The translations under genes were made by a program, and so were the position numbers. A DNA stretch of 64,000 bases from Roseiflexus sp034432635 (GTDB lineage: Bacteria; Chloroflexota; Chloroflexia; Chloroflexales; Roseiflexaceae). Below, one piece after another: positions 44,599 to 53,058 of the stretch (positions are counted from its first letter, which is position 1; every line of letters begins with the position of its first letter). The notes beneath the pieces were generated by a model. The model saw only the letters and a list, made by a program, of their open reading frames with translations, was not told the DNA's origin and made no database searches. The stretch covers positions 1 to 64,000 of the forward strand of contig DAOUBK010000018.1 of NCBI GenBank assembly GCA_034432635.1, read 5' to 3'.

Positions 44599-44876
44599 GA
44601 AACCACCTCCGCGGTGCCACCCCAGTTCGCCACGCCTGTCAGACGTGACGCCCTCAGCGAGTACGGCATGCAATGCACGCGATACCCCGCGCCCTTGTAA
44701 CGGTGGCGTCTCCGGCGGCTCCTACTGCGAACGCCAGTAAATGGCGTCGGTTCGCTCCGCAACTCCCGGGCCCATTCCGCACCACCGCTTGCACCGGCCT
44801 CTCACCATCCGCCGGCTCGCTGCGCCGCGCCCTAGTGCGTACTCTTCCCGTTCACAGTCTTTGGTTCAAAGTTGTG
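44564..44876 (-). promoter_or_regulatory. T-box leader controlling trpB2 (Trp specifier)
   Basis: The minus-strand leader contains a Stem I start GGGAAGAGTACG (AGTA element), a distal loop region GGATGGTGAGAGG, and a 3' specifier region GGAATGGGCC followed by CGGGAGTTG. TGG (44774-44772) is at the specifier position, matching tRNA-Trp. About 150 bases later is the near-perfect T-box sequence GGGTGGCACCGCGG (44622-44609). An intrinsic terminator follows. The arrangement is that of a transcriptional T-box riboswitch: uncharged tRNA-Trp would stabilise the antiterminator and allow trpB2 transcription. Confidence 0.9.
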
Positions 44877-44882
44877 GCCCTG

Positions 44883-44911
44883 AGTATAGCAGGAACAGTG
44901 GTACCTGTCAA
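44883..44911 (-). promoter_or_regulatory. Sigma-70 promoter of the T-box/trpB2 transcript
   Basis: On the minus strand a perfect TTGACA (44911-44906), a 17-base spacer and TATACT (44888-44883). The start site would be near 44876, just before Stem I of the T-box. Confidence 0.85.
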
Positions 44912-45099
44912 ATGCAGAGGAACAGGACAGTGGGACTGTTCACTCAAACGCAGTTGTGACCATCACATTTGCCCGTCAGTCGTCCGATAATGCTGTGCCG
45001 CTTTCGGACAGAGGAGCAGGCAATGCTGTGGCAGATGGCTGACACCCTGTCTCTTGTACGATGCATAAGAATGCGAGGTGCTTCGCAAGAACGTATCAT

Positions 45100-45345
45100 T
45101 CAGGTGCGGAAGAAATCGATCACCGAGCCGCGGTCTTCTTCACTTGGCATGATCTCGACGAACGTGATGCGCCACCAGGGGAAGATGACACTCTGGACCC
45201 CAGGCGCCAGATACGGAACATCCTTGCCATCACGTTTGCGCATATTCGTTACTTTGATGAACATATCTCCGGGTTGCGGTTCCTGTTCGATGTCTGCAAG
45301 AACCGGGTCTTCACCGGCAATGTGCAAAATGACGGTTCGTGCCAC
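45100..45345 (-). CDS. Conserved small protein at the end of the signalling operon
   Basis: An 81-residue soluble protein beginning with a GTG start (MARTVILHIAGEDPV), preceded by AAGGAG with six bases spacing. FIKVTNMRKRDGKDVPYL and VIFPWWRITFVEIMPSEED are its most distinctive stretches. The family is not recognised. It lies 12 bases after the FHA gene, so it is probably the last gene of the kinase/phosphatase/VWA/FHA operon and may be a partner of these proteins. Confidence 0.72.
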   Translation of the reverse strand: MARTVILHIAGEDPVLADIEQEPQPGDMFIKVTNMRKRDGKDVPYLAPGVQSVIFPWWRITFVEIMPSEEDRGSVIDFFRT

Positions 45346-45357
45346 TGCGTGCTCCTT

Positions 45358-45879
45358 TCAGCGCTTGCGACGATGAACCTCCAGCCGCAACAACAACGTG
45401 CCACACATAATTTCGTCGCCGGGTCGCACCGGCGTTGCGCGCATCGGTTCGATCTGCTGACCATTGACAAACGTGCCGTTGGCGCTGCCGAGGTCTTCCA
45501 TCCGATACGTCCCGTCACGAAATGAGAGAATCGCATGGCGGCGTGACACACCGGCATCATACCCACCAAACGGACCCAGATCGATATCCGGTTTGATACC
45601 GCGCGTCAGGTCTGCCCGCCCGATCAGTACCTCATCGCTCAGATCGACCTCGATCTGGCGTCGATGACTCACCACGACCAGCGTGACGATGTGATCTGAC
45701 GGTGCATTGTCATCCGAGATCGGACCAGACATAGAGTGCGGTTCGTGACTTTCGACAGCCGCCACATCCAGTTCGCGTGTCGACTCCGGCGGACTGATAT
45801 CGATCAGGCTGGCGCCGCACTCAGTGCAGAAGATCGTGCCGTCGAGTTGTTTTGCCGCACAATTTGGACAGACAATCAT
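45358..45879 (-). CDS. Zinc-ribbon and FHA domain protein
   Basis: A 173-residue protein. The N-terminus has a four-Cys zinc ribbon (CPNCAAKQ and CTECGASL, residues 4-23). A linker of about 50 residues leads to a C-terminal FHA domain (about 80-165) with VLIGRADLTRG, SRRHAILSF and LGSANGTFVNG, the residues that bind phosphothreonine. It should read phosphorylation made by the kinase encoded upstream. It sits between the VWA gene (83 bases upstream) and the 81-residue protein (12 bases downstream). Confidence 0.92.
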   Translation of the reverse strand: MIVCPNCAAKQLDGTIFCTECGASLIDISPPESTRELDVAAVESHEPHSMSGPISDDNAPSDHIVTLVVVSHRRQIEVDLSDEVLIGRADLTRGIKPDIDLGPFGGYDAGVSRRHAILSFRDGTYRMEDLGSANGTFVNGQQIEPMRATPVRPGDEIMCGTLLLRLEVHRRKR

Positions 45880-45962
45880 AAGCTATTGACCGGTTCACGT
45901 CTTGCCGATCGCATGACGTGTCATTTTCTGTATCTCTTACAAAGCGTGCAGGTCTCCGCCGG

Positions 45963-47240
45963 TCAGGTTCCGGTTTCACGTTCATCGCTGGCAACCGGTC
46001 CAATCAACCCGCGTGTGCCAAACCGGATGCGCTTGCGCCCTTCTTCGCTCGCCGCACCGCTGCGCAGTATGCGCGTCGCTTCCTGTTGCAACGTATGCGC
46101 CAGCGCCGTATCGCCGACGTTGAGCATGCGCGTGCCGGCCATGTGCAGGCGCTCACTCGCTTCGGTGAGCCGTCCTTCGGCTGCGTGCTTCCATGCGCTT
46201 GCCTGCAAGCGGTATGCGACCAGACGCTCCAGCCAGTGCCTGACGGTTGCATCGACACGATGGGGCACTTCTGCTGCCGGGCGCATGCTGATGCGGATCA
46301 GTTCTTCACGCACCTGATCGCGCAGGTTTGCGGCGGGCAGGTGGTAGCGCAGCGTCAGTTTCAGCACCGAATGGTCACCGGTCGGCAGCGCCGGCACAAC
46401 GACCTCGATCAGAAACCCCTGCACACCGGTATCGGGCCAGTCTCCCAGATTAGCGGTCCAGCGGCGCTCTTCCTCTTCGACAATCGTGATCGGCGCGATA
46501 AAGGGGCGCACCTGATCGAGCGAGCGGATCAGCGCACTGGGGCGCGTTTCGAGCGAGAGGTGCACCTGTTGCGCAAAGATGGCATGCAGGCGTTTTACCT
46601 CATCGGCGAACACTTTGACGACATCCTGAGCGGTAGCAATGTACTGTGCACGACTGTTTTCGCTGGCGGTCATCGTTTCGAGCAGGTCTTCATTCCACTC
46701 TGTGCCGATCCCCAACGCCGTCAATCCGATGCCGCGCGATTGCCCACGACGCGCAATTTCGACGCAGCGACTCTCATCGCCGTAGGTACGTCCGTCGGTA
46801 AGCAGAATAAGCCGGCTGATCCCACGTGTTAGGAAGGGGCGTTGCACTTCTTGCAGCGCCAGTGCCATGCCCTGCCCCATTTCCGTGCCGCCAGCCGCTT
46901 CGATCTTGGCAATCGCCGCCTTCAAATCGGATTTTTTGATGGCGCGCTGGGCAGGGATGACGACATCAGCGCGATCATTGAAAACAACCAGCGAAAAATA
47001 ATCATCGGGTCCGAGTTGATCGACGATCCGCGCGGCTGCTTCCTTGATCTGCATCAGGCGTTCGCCGCGCATTGACGAACTCCGGTCGAGCACCAGGCAC
47101 AGGTTCAGCGGCAGTTTGGCCATTTGCTGCGCCACCCCTTCAGCATGCGCTTCCAGCAAGACGTAGATCAGTTGCGGTTCATCGCCAACCGCCAGCGTCG
47201 TGCGGCTCAGGGTATGTTGAAGATTGATGCCTGGCGTCAT
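45963..47240 (-). CDS. VWA domain protein
   Basis: A 425-residue cytoplasmic protein with an N-terminal extension (NLQHTLSRTTLAVGDEPQLIYVLLE) and a von Willebrand factor A domain (about 45-215). The metal-adhesion site is VLDRSSSMRGERL (DxSxS), with TEMGQGMALAL (Thr) and LLTDGRTYGDE (Asp). The C-terminal half is beta-rich then helical (about 310-400). Similar proteins occur next to Ser/Thr kinases and FHA proteins. It is probably a scaffold in the phospho-signalling cassette. Confidence 0.9.
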   Translation of the reverse strand: MTPGINLQHTLSRTTLAVGDEPQLIYVLLEAHAEGVAQQMAKLPLNLCLVLDRSSSMRGERLMQIKEAAARIVDQLGPDDYFSLVVFNDRADVVIPAQRAIKKSDLKAAIAKIEAAGGTEMGQGMALALQEVQRPFLTRGISRLILLTDGRTYGDESRCVEIARRGQSRGIGLTALGIGTEWNEDLLETMTASENSRAQYIATAQDVVKVFADEVKRLHAIFAQQVHLSLETRPSALIRSLDQVRPFIAPITIVEEEERRWTANLGDWPDTGVQGFLIEVVVPALPTGDHSVLKLTLRYHLPAANLRDQVREELIRISMRPAAEVPHRVDATVRHWLERLVAYRLQASAWKHAAEGRLTEASERLHMAGTRMLNVGDTALAHTLQQEATRILRSGAASEEGRKRIRFGTRGLIGPVASDERETGT

Positions 47241-47347
47241 ATCTGCCCTGTCGATGGGCGGATGGTGCGTTCACCAACGTATAGAACTACACTACCACGA
47301 ATATGGCATCTCTGGCAATAGGAAAAAATGGCTGATATAGACGTATG

Positions 47348-48313
47348 CTATACGAGCCGGACTAGTACTGCCGAAATGTTATCGGGTCCGCCCGCGCGGT
47401 TCGCCGCATCTACCAGTGCGCGTACCGCGCGCTGCGGGCTGTCGATGGTCTGGATGATCCGCAGCATTGCCGTATCGTCCACACATCCCCACAGACCGTC
47501 GCTTGCCAACAGCAGGTGAGTCGCATCGCCGATCGGCTGGAATACCAGATCGACACCAATCTCCGGCTGCTGACCCACGGTGCGGTATAGTTGAGAACGG
47601 AGCGGATGATCACGTGCCTCGGATGGATCGAGCTGTCCCATATCGATCAGACGTCCCACCGCAGAATGGTCGGAAGTCAACTGATGGATGCCGTGTGCAT
47701 CGATCAGATAAGCGCGCGTATCGCCGACGTGACCGATGTAGAGCGAGCGACCGAGTAGAAGCGCCGCAGTGCAGGTGGTTCCCATGTCCGATCCGGTCAA
47801 CCGCGCCTGATCCCAGATCGTGCGATTGGCTTCCTGAACTGCTTCGACCATCAGCGCCTGCAGGGAGATATTGATCGACCCTTCGACTGCCGGAACGAGG
47901 AGGTCGGCGATGATACGTCGCGCAACTGCGCTGATCGCCATGCGGCTGGCAATCTCGCCGCCTTCATGCCCGCCCATCCCATCGGCAACGATGAACAGTC
48001 CGAGCGTGGCATCGCCGCTCTCGCGCGGGATGCTGCTAAGGAGAGTATAGATCGAGTCCTGATTGGTTTCACGAATCTGGCCAATGTGTCGCATGGCTGC
48101 CACCACAATGGTCAGCGGCGCCGGTGGAGTTTCACGGAGGAGGGTATCATCATCGAGCGGTTCGGTAGCACCGGGTCGCTGATCCTGATCGGACTGCGCC
48201 ATCACCGCGCGCGTATCGAGCGGACGGGTGCCGTCACTGTCGTCAGACCACCATGCAGCACTCTGGCTGGGTGAGAGGTTATCGGGTTGTTCAGGCGGCG
48301 TATGTTCACTCAT
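47348..48313 (-). CDS. PP2C-family protein phosphatase
   Basis: A 321-residue Mn/Mg-dependent Ser/Thr phosphatase. About 85 disordered acidic residues precede the catalytic domain, which has RHIGQIRETNQDSI (Arg and Asp), LFIVADGMGGHEGGEIAS (metal Asp and Gly), GTTCTAALLLG, YIGHVGDTRAYLI, LLLASDGLWGCVDD and GGPDNISAVLVRL. It should reverse the action of the kinase encoded 75 bases upstream. No membrane segment is seen. Confidence 0.95.
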   Translation of the reverse strand: MSEHTPPEQPDNLSPSQSAAWWSDDSDGTRPLDTRAVMAQSDQDQRPGATEPLDDDTLLRETPPAPLTIVVAAMRHIGQIRETNQDSIYTLLSSIPRESGDATLGLFIVADGMGGHEGGEIASRMAISAVARRIIADLLVPAVEGSINISLQALMVEAVQEANRTIWDQARLTGSDMGTTCTAALLLGRSLYIGHVGDTRAYLIDAHGIHQLTSDHSAVGRLIDMGQLDPSEARDHPLRSQLYRTVGQQPEIGVDLVFQPIGDATHLLLASDGLWGCVDDTAMLRIIQTIDSPQRAVRALVDAANRAGGPDNISAVLVRLV

Positions 48314-48388
48314 GGAAGATCGGCTTTCTGGTGCAAGAACAACGGCGGACTGCTGCGGCTGACAGAGGAAGCGACAGATGCAGCAACG

Positions 48389-50347
48389 CTACGCACGCAG
48401 CGCATACAGAGTGTGATCGAGCGATCCGATATAGATCACGCCTTCGCTGATCGCCGGCGACGATACAACCGGTCCCTGGGTCTCATAGCGCCAGATCAGC
48501 GTGCCCTGTGCGGTATCGAGGCAGTAGACGCATCCATCGGCTGCGCCAAAGTAGACCCGCCCCTGATCGACGCGCGGCGACGATGTGATCTGGCTACCGG
48601 TGTCATACTTCCAGGCAAGTTTGCCATTCTTCAGTTCAACTGCGTACAGGTTGCCATCGACCCCGCCGACGAACACCCGTGTGCCAAAAACGCACGGCGA
48701 TGAATTGACATAATGATTTGTGCGGAACTTCCACACGGGCCAGCCACCTTCGCTATCGAGCGCGTAGAGCGTATTGTCCATGGAACCGACGATGACCATA
48801 TTCTCGGCAAAGGCGGGTGACGAAATGACCGGTTGCTGGGTGCGCTGCTTCCAGCGTACTCCGCCATTTTTGATATTCAGCGCATAGACGAACCCATCGC
48901 CACCGCCGAAGTAAACCGATTCGCCTGCAATGCACCCTGAGGAACGGATCGGCATCCAGGTGCGATACTTCCAGATCTGTGCACCGCGCAAGCCGTCGAT
49001 GGCGTAGAAGTGCTGATCATCCGAACCGATGAAGATTACCCGTTCAAGCACACGCGGCGACGAACGTACCGGCTTGGCGGTGCGGAACGTCCAGCGCAGC
49101 GCGCCGCGGCGAATATCGTAGGCGTACACGGCGCCATCTTCCGAGCCGACAACCACAATATCGTTCCATACCGCAGGCGATGAGGAAATACCCCCTTCGG
49201 TCGCGCATTTCCAGCGGAACTCGCCGCGCGCCGCATCGACCGCGTACAGGTTCGTGTCGTAGCACCCGACGAAGACCATGCCGTTGCTGACGCACGGTGA
49301 CGAACGCACTTCGTCTTCGCAGACGAAGCGCCAGACCAGTTCGGTGGTTGGAGCACTGCTGACGCGCGGCGATGCAACTTTACCTGTCGTGACCACGCCG
49401 CCGGCGTGGGTGCGCAGCGTCGGCGTCTGCAAGAGCGCCAGGCGCATCTCGTCCGCCGATGCCCAGCGTGTTTTCATATCGTAGGACAGCGCCTTCTCGA
49501 TCACCGCAGCAAGTTCGGGCGAAACCTGCGGATTCAACTGACGGAGCGGGCGCTCGTGGAAGGTAAACGGCGTCTCGGTGCGCGGATCGCTGGCAGTCAA
49601 CAGGTGATGGAGCGTTGCGCCGAGGGCGTAGAGGTCGCTCTGCGGTTCAGCGATGCCCTTGTACTGTTCCGGTGGCGAATATCCTTCGGTGCCGATCACC
49701 GTACCGCGGGTGCGCACCAGGCTACGTGCAATGCCGAAGTCGATCAGAACGATCCTGTCTTCGGGGGTGACCATCACGTTGGAAGGTTTCGTGTCACGGA
49801 AGACGATCGGTTCTGGCGTCTGACTGTGCAGGTAGGCGAGCACCTCGCACAACTGAACAGCCCAGCGCACCACGCGCTCCTCGGGCAGCGGACCACCCGC
49901 CTCGCTGAGGACGGTTTCCAGGTCTTTTCCGTAGATCAGCTCCAGGATCAGGTAGACCCGCCCATTCTCCTCGAAGAAATCGAAGACTTTCGGAATGGCG
50001 GGGTGTTGCAATGTTGCCAGCAACCCGGCTTCGCGCTCGAAGTTCTTGAGGTTCAACAGGCGCGTATTCGAATCCGGCGCGCTCTGATACATCTCCTTTA
50101 TCGCGCACGGGCGCACGACATCCTTGAAGCGCAAGTCGCGCCCGCGATACACAACGCTCATCCCGCCGATACCCAGCGTGCCTTCGATGACATAGCGCCC
50201 CTGCAAGACCACGCCGGGCTGCATGACCGGCGCAACGACGCGTGCACCGGCGCCGGGGGCTGCCGTTCCCTGTGGGTCAACCCCATCAGGCTGTGACGCA
50301 TTGGCGCCGATGCCTTTCGTGGTGCCGGGTTTCTTGATCAACGCCAT
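48389..50347 (-). CDS. Ser/Thr protein kinase with an eight-repeat PQQ-type beta-propeller
   Basis: A 652-residue protein. The kinase domain (about 55-315) has GTLGIGGMSVVYRGRDL (P-loop), CAIKEMY (Lys), VFRDTKPSNVMV (catalytic Asp), LIDFGIARS (DFG) and GYSPPEQY. The C-terminal half (about 340-652) holds eight repeats of about 40 residues, each with an SSP-type turn, a VYxGxxDGxLYALD-like strand and a W-K/R-YxT end; this should form an eight-bladed propeller, probably a sensor or protein-binding surface. No membrane helix separates the halves. The ATG at 50347 has GGAGG six bases upstream. It heads the five-gene minus-strand operon and has a good promoter at 50510-50538. Confidence 0.93.
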   Translation of the reverse strand: MALIKKPGTTKGIGANASQPDGVDPQGTAAPGAGARVVAPVMQPGVVLQGRYVIEGTLGIGGMSVVYRGRDLRFKDVVRPCAIKEMYQSAPDSNTRLLNLKNFEREAGLLATLQHPAIPKVFDFFEENGRVYLILELIYGKDLETVLSEAGGPLPEERVVRWAVQLCEVLAYLHSQTPEPIVFRDTKPSNVMVTPEDRIVLIDFGIARSLVRTRGTVIGTEGYSPPEQYKGIAEPQSDLYALGATLHHLLTASDPRTETPFTFHERPLRQLNPQVSPELAAVIEKALSYDMKTRWASADEMRLALLQTPTLRTHAGGVVTTGKVASPRVSSAPTTELVWRFVCEDEVRSSPCVSNGMVFVGCYDTNLYAVDAARGEFRWKCATEGGISSSPAVWNDIVVVGSEDGAVYAYDIRRGALRWTFRTAKPVRSSPRVLERVIFIGSDDQHFYAIDGLRGAQIWKYRTWMPIRSSGCIAGESVYFGGGDGFVYALNIKNGGVRWKQRTQQPVISSPAFAENMVIVGSMDNTLYALDSEGGWPVWKFRTNHYVNSSPCVFGTRVFVGGVDGNLYAVELKNGKLAWKYDTGSQITSSPRVDQGRVYFGAADGCVYCLDTAQGTLIWRYETQGPVVSSPAISEGVIYIGSLDHTLYALRA

Positions 50348-50509
50348 ACAATTCCTCCGCAGCAGGCCATACCGGGATGCAAGATACAAACGGGCGCGCC
50401 TGGCAGGATGGATACGCGCTCGACCGGTTAATCTCTTGTTGTTATACAGGATAGGTACGAGTGTGGCAGCGTATGCAGATATGCAGATGCACGCTCGCTC
50501 ACCTTTGTC

Positions 50510-50538
50510 ATTATAGGGCTTCCTGCTGAATGAATCAA
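50510..50538 (-). promoter_or_regulatory. Promoter of the kinase/phosphatase/VWA/FHA operon
   Basis: On the minus strand TTGATT (50538-50533), a 17-base spacer and a perfect TATAAT (50515-50510). This gives a leader of about 155 bases. Confidence 0.65.
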
Positions 50539-50617
50539 CAGGCGGTAGACAACGGCATTGTGTCGAATTGTAAGCAGGATCGTACACCTTGAGATGGCAT
50601 TGCCCGGCTGTGTTGAG

Positions 50618-50646
50618 TTGAACAGCATGCACACCTGTGCTATGAT
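50618..50646 (+). promoter_or_regulatory. Promoter of the SH3-domain membrane protein
   Basis: TTGAAC (50618-50623), a 17-base spacer and TATGAT (50641-50646), about 30 bases before the ATG at 50680. It diverges from the kinase operon promoter 80 bases away. Confidence 0.6.
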
Positions 50647-50679
50647 TGTTGAAAAGCATGCAGGAGTGAGGAGCGAGGC

Positions 50680-51303
50680 ATGGAAGGCGGCGATCCCTTC
50701 GATCCGCGTGCACCCCGATCACTGCGCCGTGAGCAGCGGAATACCGAACGGCTGGATTCTGGCAATCATGCCGAGCCGGTAAATCCGGCATGGCGTCGGA
50801 CCAGGAGCGTCGGGCGTCAGCCGCGCGGGGGTGCATCGTTGTTACAGGAACTGTCGCTCTGGCTTCAGTCCGATGGTTGGAAGTTTGTGCTGGCGGCCAT
50901 TGCAATTGTGTTTGCCGGGGTTGTGCTCTTCGTCCTCAGTCAAGCGAATGCACCGACGCCGCTTCCCGGCGCTGAACCCGAACCACAGCCGTCGATCGTG
51001 CTGACGCCGCTGCTGGAACAGCCGACCATTACGCCTGAGCCGCTGACCTCGACCCTCGCGCTAACGCCGACCACGCCGCTGAATGTCCAGTTGCGCGTGC
51101 AGGGAACTGGTGCGCTCGGTCTCTTTTTGCGCCCTGAGCCGAATGTCAACACGACACCGATCAAAACATTGCCCGAAGGCACGATTGTCACTGTCATCGG
51201 CGAGGACTCGGTGCAACCGGATCGGGTGTGGAAGCGGGTGCGCGATCCGGAGGGCGCCGAGGGATGGGCTGCGGCGGACTACCTGGTGCCGGTGACGCGG
51301 TAG
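50680..51303 (+). CDS. Membrane-anchored SH3-like domain protein
   Basis: A 207-residue protein. An Arg-rich cytoplasmic N-terminus (about 1-60) and one membrane helix (about 68-88, KFVLAAIAIVFAGVVLFVLS) come first. A Thr/Pro-rich extracytoplasmic linker follows, with a C-terminal bacterial SH3-like domain (about 135-205, LGLFLRPEPNVNTTPIKTLPEG, then GWAAADYLVPV). Such domains bind cell wall or proteins. It is transcribed divergently from the kinase operon and could be a substrate or receptor for it, but that is only suggested by position. Confidence 0.85.
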   Translation: MEGGDPFDPRAPRSLRREQRNTERLDSGNHAEPVNPAWRRTRSVGRQPRGGASLLQELSLWLQSDGWKFVLAAIAIVFAGVVLFVLSQANAPTPLPGAEPEPQPSIVLTPLLEQPTITPEPLTSTLALTPTTPLNVQLRVQGTGALGLFLRPEPNVNTTPIKTLPEGTIVTVIGEDSVQPDRVWKRVRDPEGAEGWAAADYLVPVTR

Positions 51304-51333
51304 GAACCGTGGATCATTGCTGAGGTCGGGCGC

Positions 51334-52494
51334 TTACCACAGGCATCGCTGTTCGAGCGGGCGGCGTCCATCGAGCAGGATGTAGGGTGTTGCCCAGCCG
51401 ACGACCACTCCCAGTTTTGCGAGTTGTCCCAGCTCGCGCAGGCGCATCTCACGGCGCACGGCGATAATCCGGTCGGCGGAGCGTGGGCCGATGCCGGGAA
51501 CACGCAGCAACAATCGCCGTGGCGCATTGTTGACATCGACCGGTTCACGGAGGGCATGTTCCGCCCACGCCTGTTTTGGGGTCTTGTCACGCGGTAACAT
51601 GCCATCGTCGTCGAACGGCAGTTCCTCAATGGTAAATCCGTAATCGCGGAGCATGAAGTCCGCCTGGTAGAGCCGCAGTTCACGCAGCGGATCCTCAGCG
51701 GGCAGATCGGCGAACGGTGTACGCTCGATAGGATGAAAGGCGCTGAAGAATGCGCGGCGCAGGTCGAGGTCATGATGGGCGCGCGCCGCTGTCGCCAGCA
51801 ACTCACGGTCACTTTCGCCTGCCGGACCAACGACAAACTGCGTCGTCAGGCTGCGGGCAGCAGAGCGTCCGGCGGCGCGCGCCCGCTGAATCAGTGCAGC
51901 TGCCCACGCCATCCGTCCCCACATGCTGCCGGCAAACTCTTTTTCTGGTGCAAGCAGCTCCAGGCGTTCGGCATTCGGCGCTTCCAGGTTCAGCGAAACC
52001 CGGTCTGCCAGTTCGATAGCCCGTTCGATGTAGTCGAACGCTGCGCCGGGGATCAGTTTCAAGTGGATATAGCCGGCGTATCCTTCTTTCAACCGCAAAT
52101 GTTCGACCGTTGCCAGCATCTTCTCCATGGTTGCATTCGCGTCGGGCACGATGCCGGAAGAGAGGAACAGACCATCGACCTGGCGGGTGCGGTGCAGTGT
52201 CATGAAGGTTGTCGCCAGTTCATCGGGTTTGAAGGTGGTGCGGGAGCGTCGCACGGCGCACGAGGTGAAGCAGTAGCGGCAGGAATAGCGGCAGGCGTTG
52301 GTTTGCAGCACCTTGAACAGGCGTGTGGTTCCACCGTTTTCCTTTCTGGCAGTGTAGATGAAGCCCTCTGGTTGACGGATCCCCTGCTGCACACTTGCAA
52401 CCGTCGGGATGGACGTCGCCTCAACGGTGGCTTCAGCGCCGAGGATTGCCAGTTTTTGATGTACGTCCGGTTCAATGAAGATGAGTGGACTCAT
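51334..52494 (-). CDS. Radical SAM protein with C-terminal helix-hairpin-helix (putative DNA modification/repair type)
   Basis: A 386-residue radical SAM enzyme. The 4Fe-4S cluster motif is NACRYSCRYCF (Cys 68, 72, 75). VDGLFLSSGIVPDA, GYIHLKLIPGA, DRVSLNLEAPN and TTQFVVGPAGESD follow, and a C-terminal HhH (LLLRVPGIGPRSADRIIAVRR, about 325-345) suggests nucleic acid binding. This architecture is known as the putative DNA modification/repair radical SAM protein that is usually encoded beside a UDG-like DNA glycosylase. No such partner is adjacent here. Substrate and reaction are unknown. Confidence 0.88.
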   Translation of the reverse strand: MSPLIFIEPDVHQKLAILGAEATVEATSIPTVASVQQGIRQPEGFIYTARKENGGTTRLFKVLQTNACRYSCRYCFTSCAVRRSRTTFKPDELATTFMTLHRTRQVDGLFLSSGIVPDANATMEKMLATVEHLRLKEGYAGYIHLKLIPGAAFDYIERAIELADRVSLNLEAPNAERLELLAPEKEFAGSMWGRMAWAAALIQRARAAGRSAARSLTTQFVVGPAGESDRELLATAARAHHDLDLRRAFFSAFHPIERTPFADLPAEDPLRELRLYQADFMLRDYGFTIEELPFDDDGMLPRDKTPKQAWAEHALREPVDVNNAPRRLLLRVPGIGPRSADRIIAVRREMRLRELGQLAKLGVVVGWATPYILLDGRRPLEQRCLW

Positions 52495-52651
52495 CGTTTC
52501 CTGTCTCGTTACCAGCGTCTATGGTTGTTTCGTGCTGTAGCGTATGCCAAGAAATGGGAACAGTGCGTGTCGGGAGAAGGATGTTGTAGCGGAGAGGCAC
52601 TATCGTCTGGTCGAGCCATCACCCTGACACTGTGAGGCTCCGCCTGCCTGC

Positions 52652-52686
52652 ACGAGCGTTACGTAGCGTCGGGCTCGTGATTTTTT
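52652..52686 (+). terminator. Terminator-like hairpin without an assigned gene
   Basis: CACGAGC pairs with GCTCGTG (52651-52657 with 52673-52679) around a 15-base loop, and the plus strand continues into ATTTTTT. No plus-strand gene is seen upstream between 52495 and here. Confidence 0.45.
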
Positions 52687-52711
52687 CCAGACGCTATTCC
52701 AGTGGCGGTGC

Positions 52712-52804
52712 TCAGAGCATCTCACCACCATACTCATCGGCATAGGGTCCGGTGTTTTCATCATCGCCGCCGGGCGCATTTTCCGGCAGATCATCGTAAT
52801 CCAT
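52712..52804 (-). CDS. 30-residue acidic peptide
   Basis: A very short gene with an ideal ribosome site: GGAGGTAAT directly before an ATG at 52804, then 30 codons to TGA at 52714-52712. The peptide starts MDYDDLPENAPGGDDENT and ends DEYGGEML. About a third of residues are Asp or Glu and there is no Lys or Arg, so it is strongly acidic and probably unstructured. I do not recognise it. It lies downstream of tRNA-Val on the same strand and upstream of the radical SAM gene. Confidence 0.55.
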   Translation of the reverse strand: MDYDDLPENAPGGDDENTGPYADEYGGEML

Positions 52805-53058
52805 ATTACCTCCGCAGCAAACCAGCGCCTGGGCGCAACAGCGGATACCCGGTCACTGACATCGCCCTGGATAGCCATGCCAGACCGGGCGTGATGGAAA
52901 CACGCCCTATTGTACCAGATTTTTGCGCTAGCGTGCAGGCGGGAAACGATCAGCCAGGTATTCCAGAGGGTTCCTACCATCGGGCTTTGTGTGGCGCACG
53001 ACCCAAAAATGTACGAGACGCTGCACATCAGCGTCTCGCAGAAATCCGTTTCAGCGGC

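Noticed and set aside
49406..50296. A 296-codon plus-strand open frame opposite the kinase gene
   Set aside because: It lies entirely within the kinase coding region, whose motifs are unambiguous; it is a by-product of GC-rich codon use.
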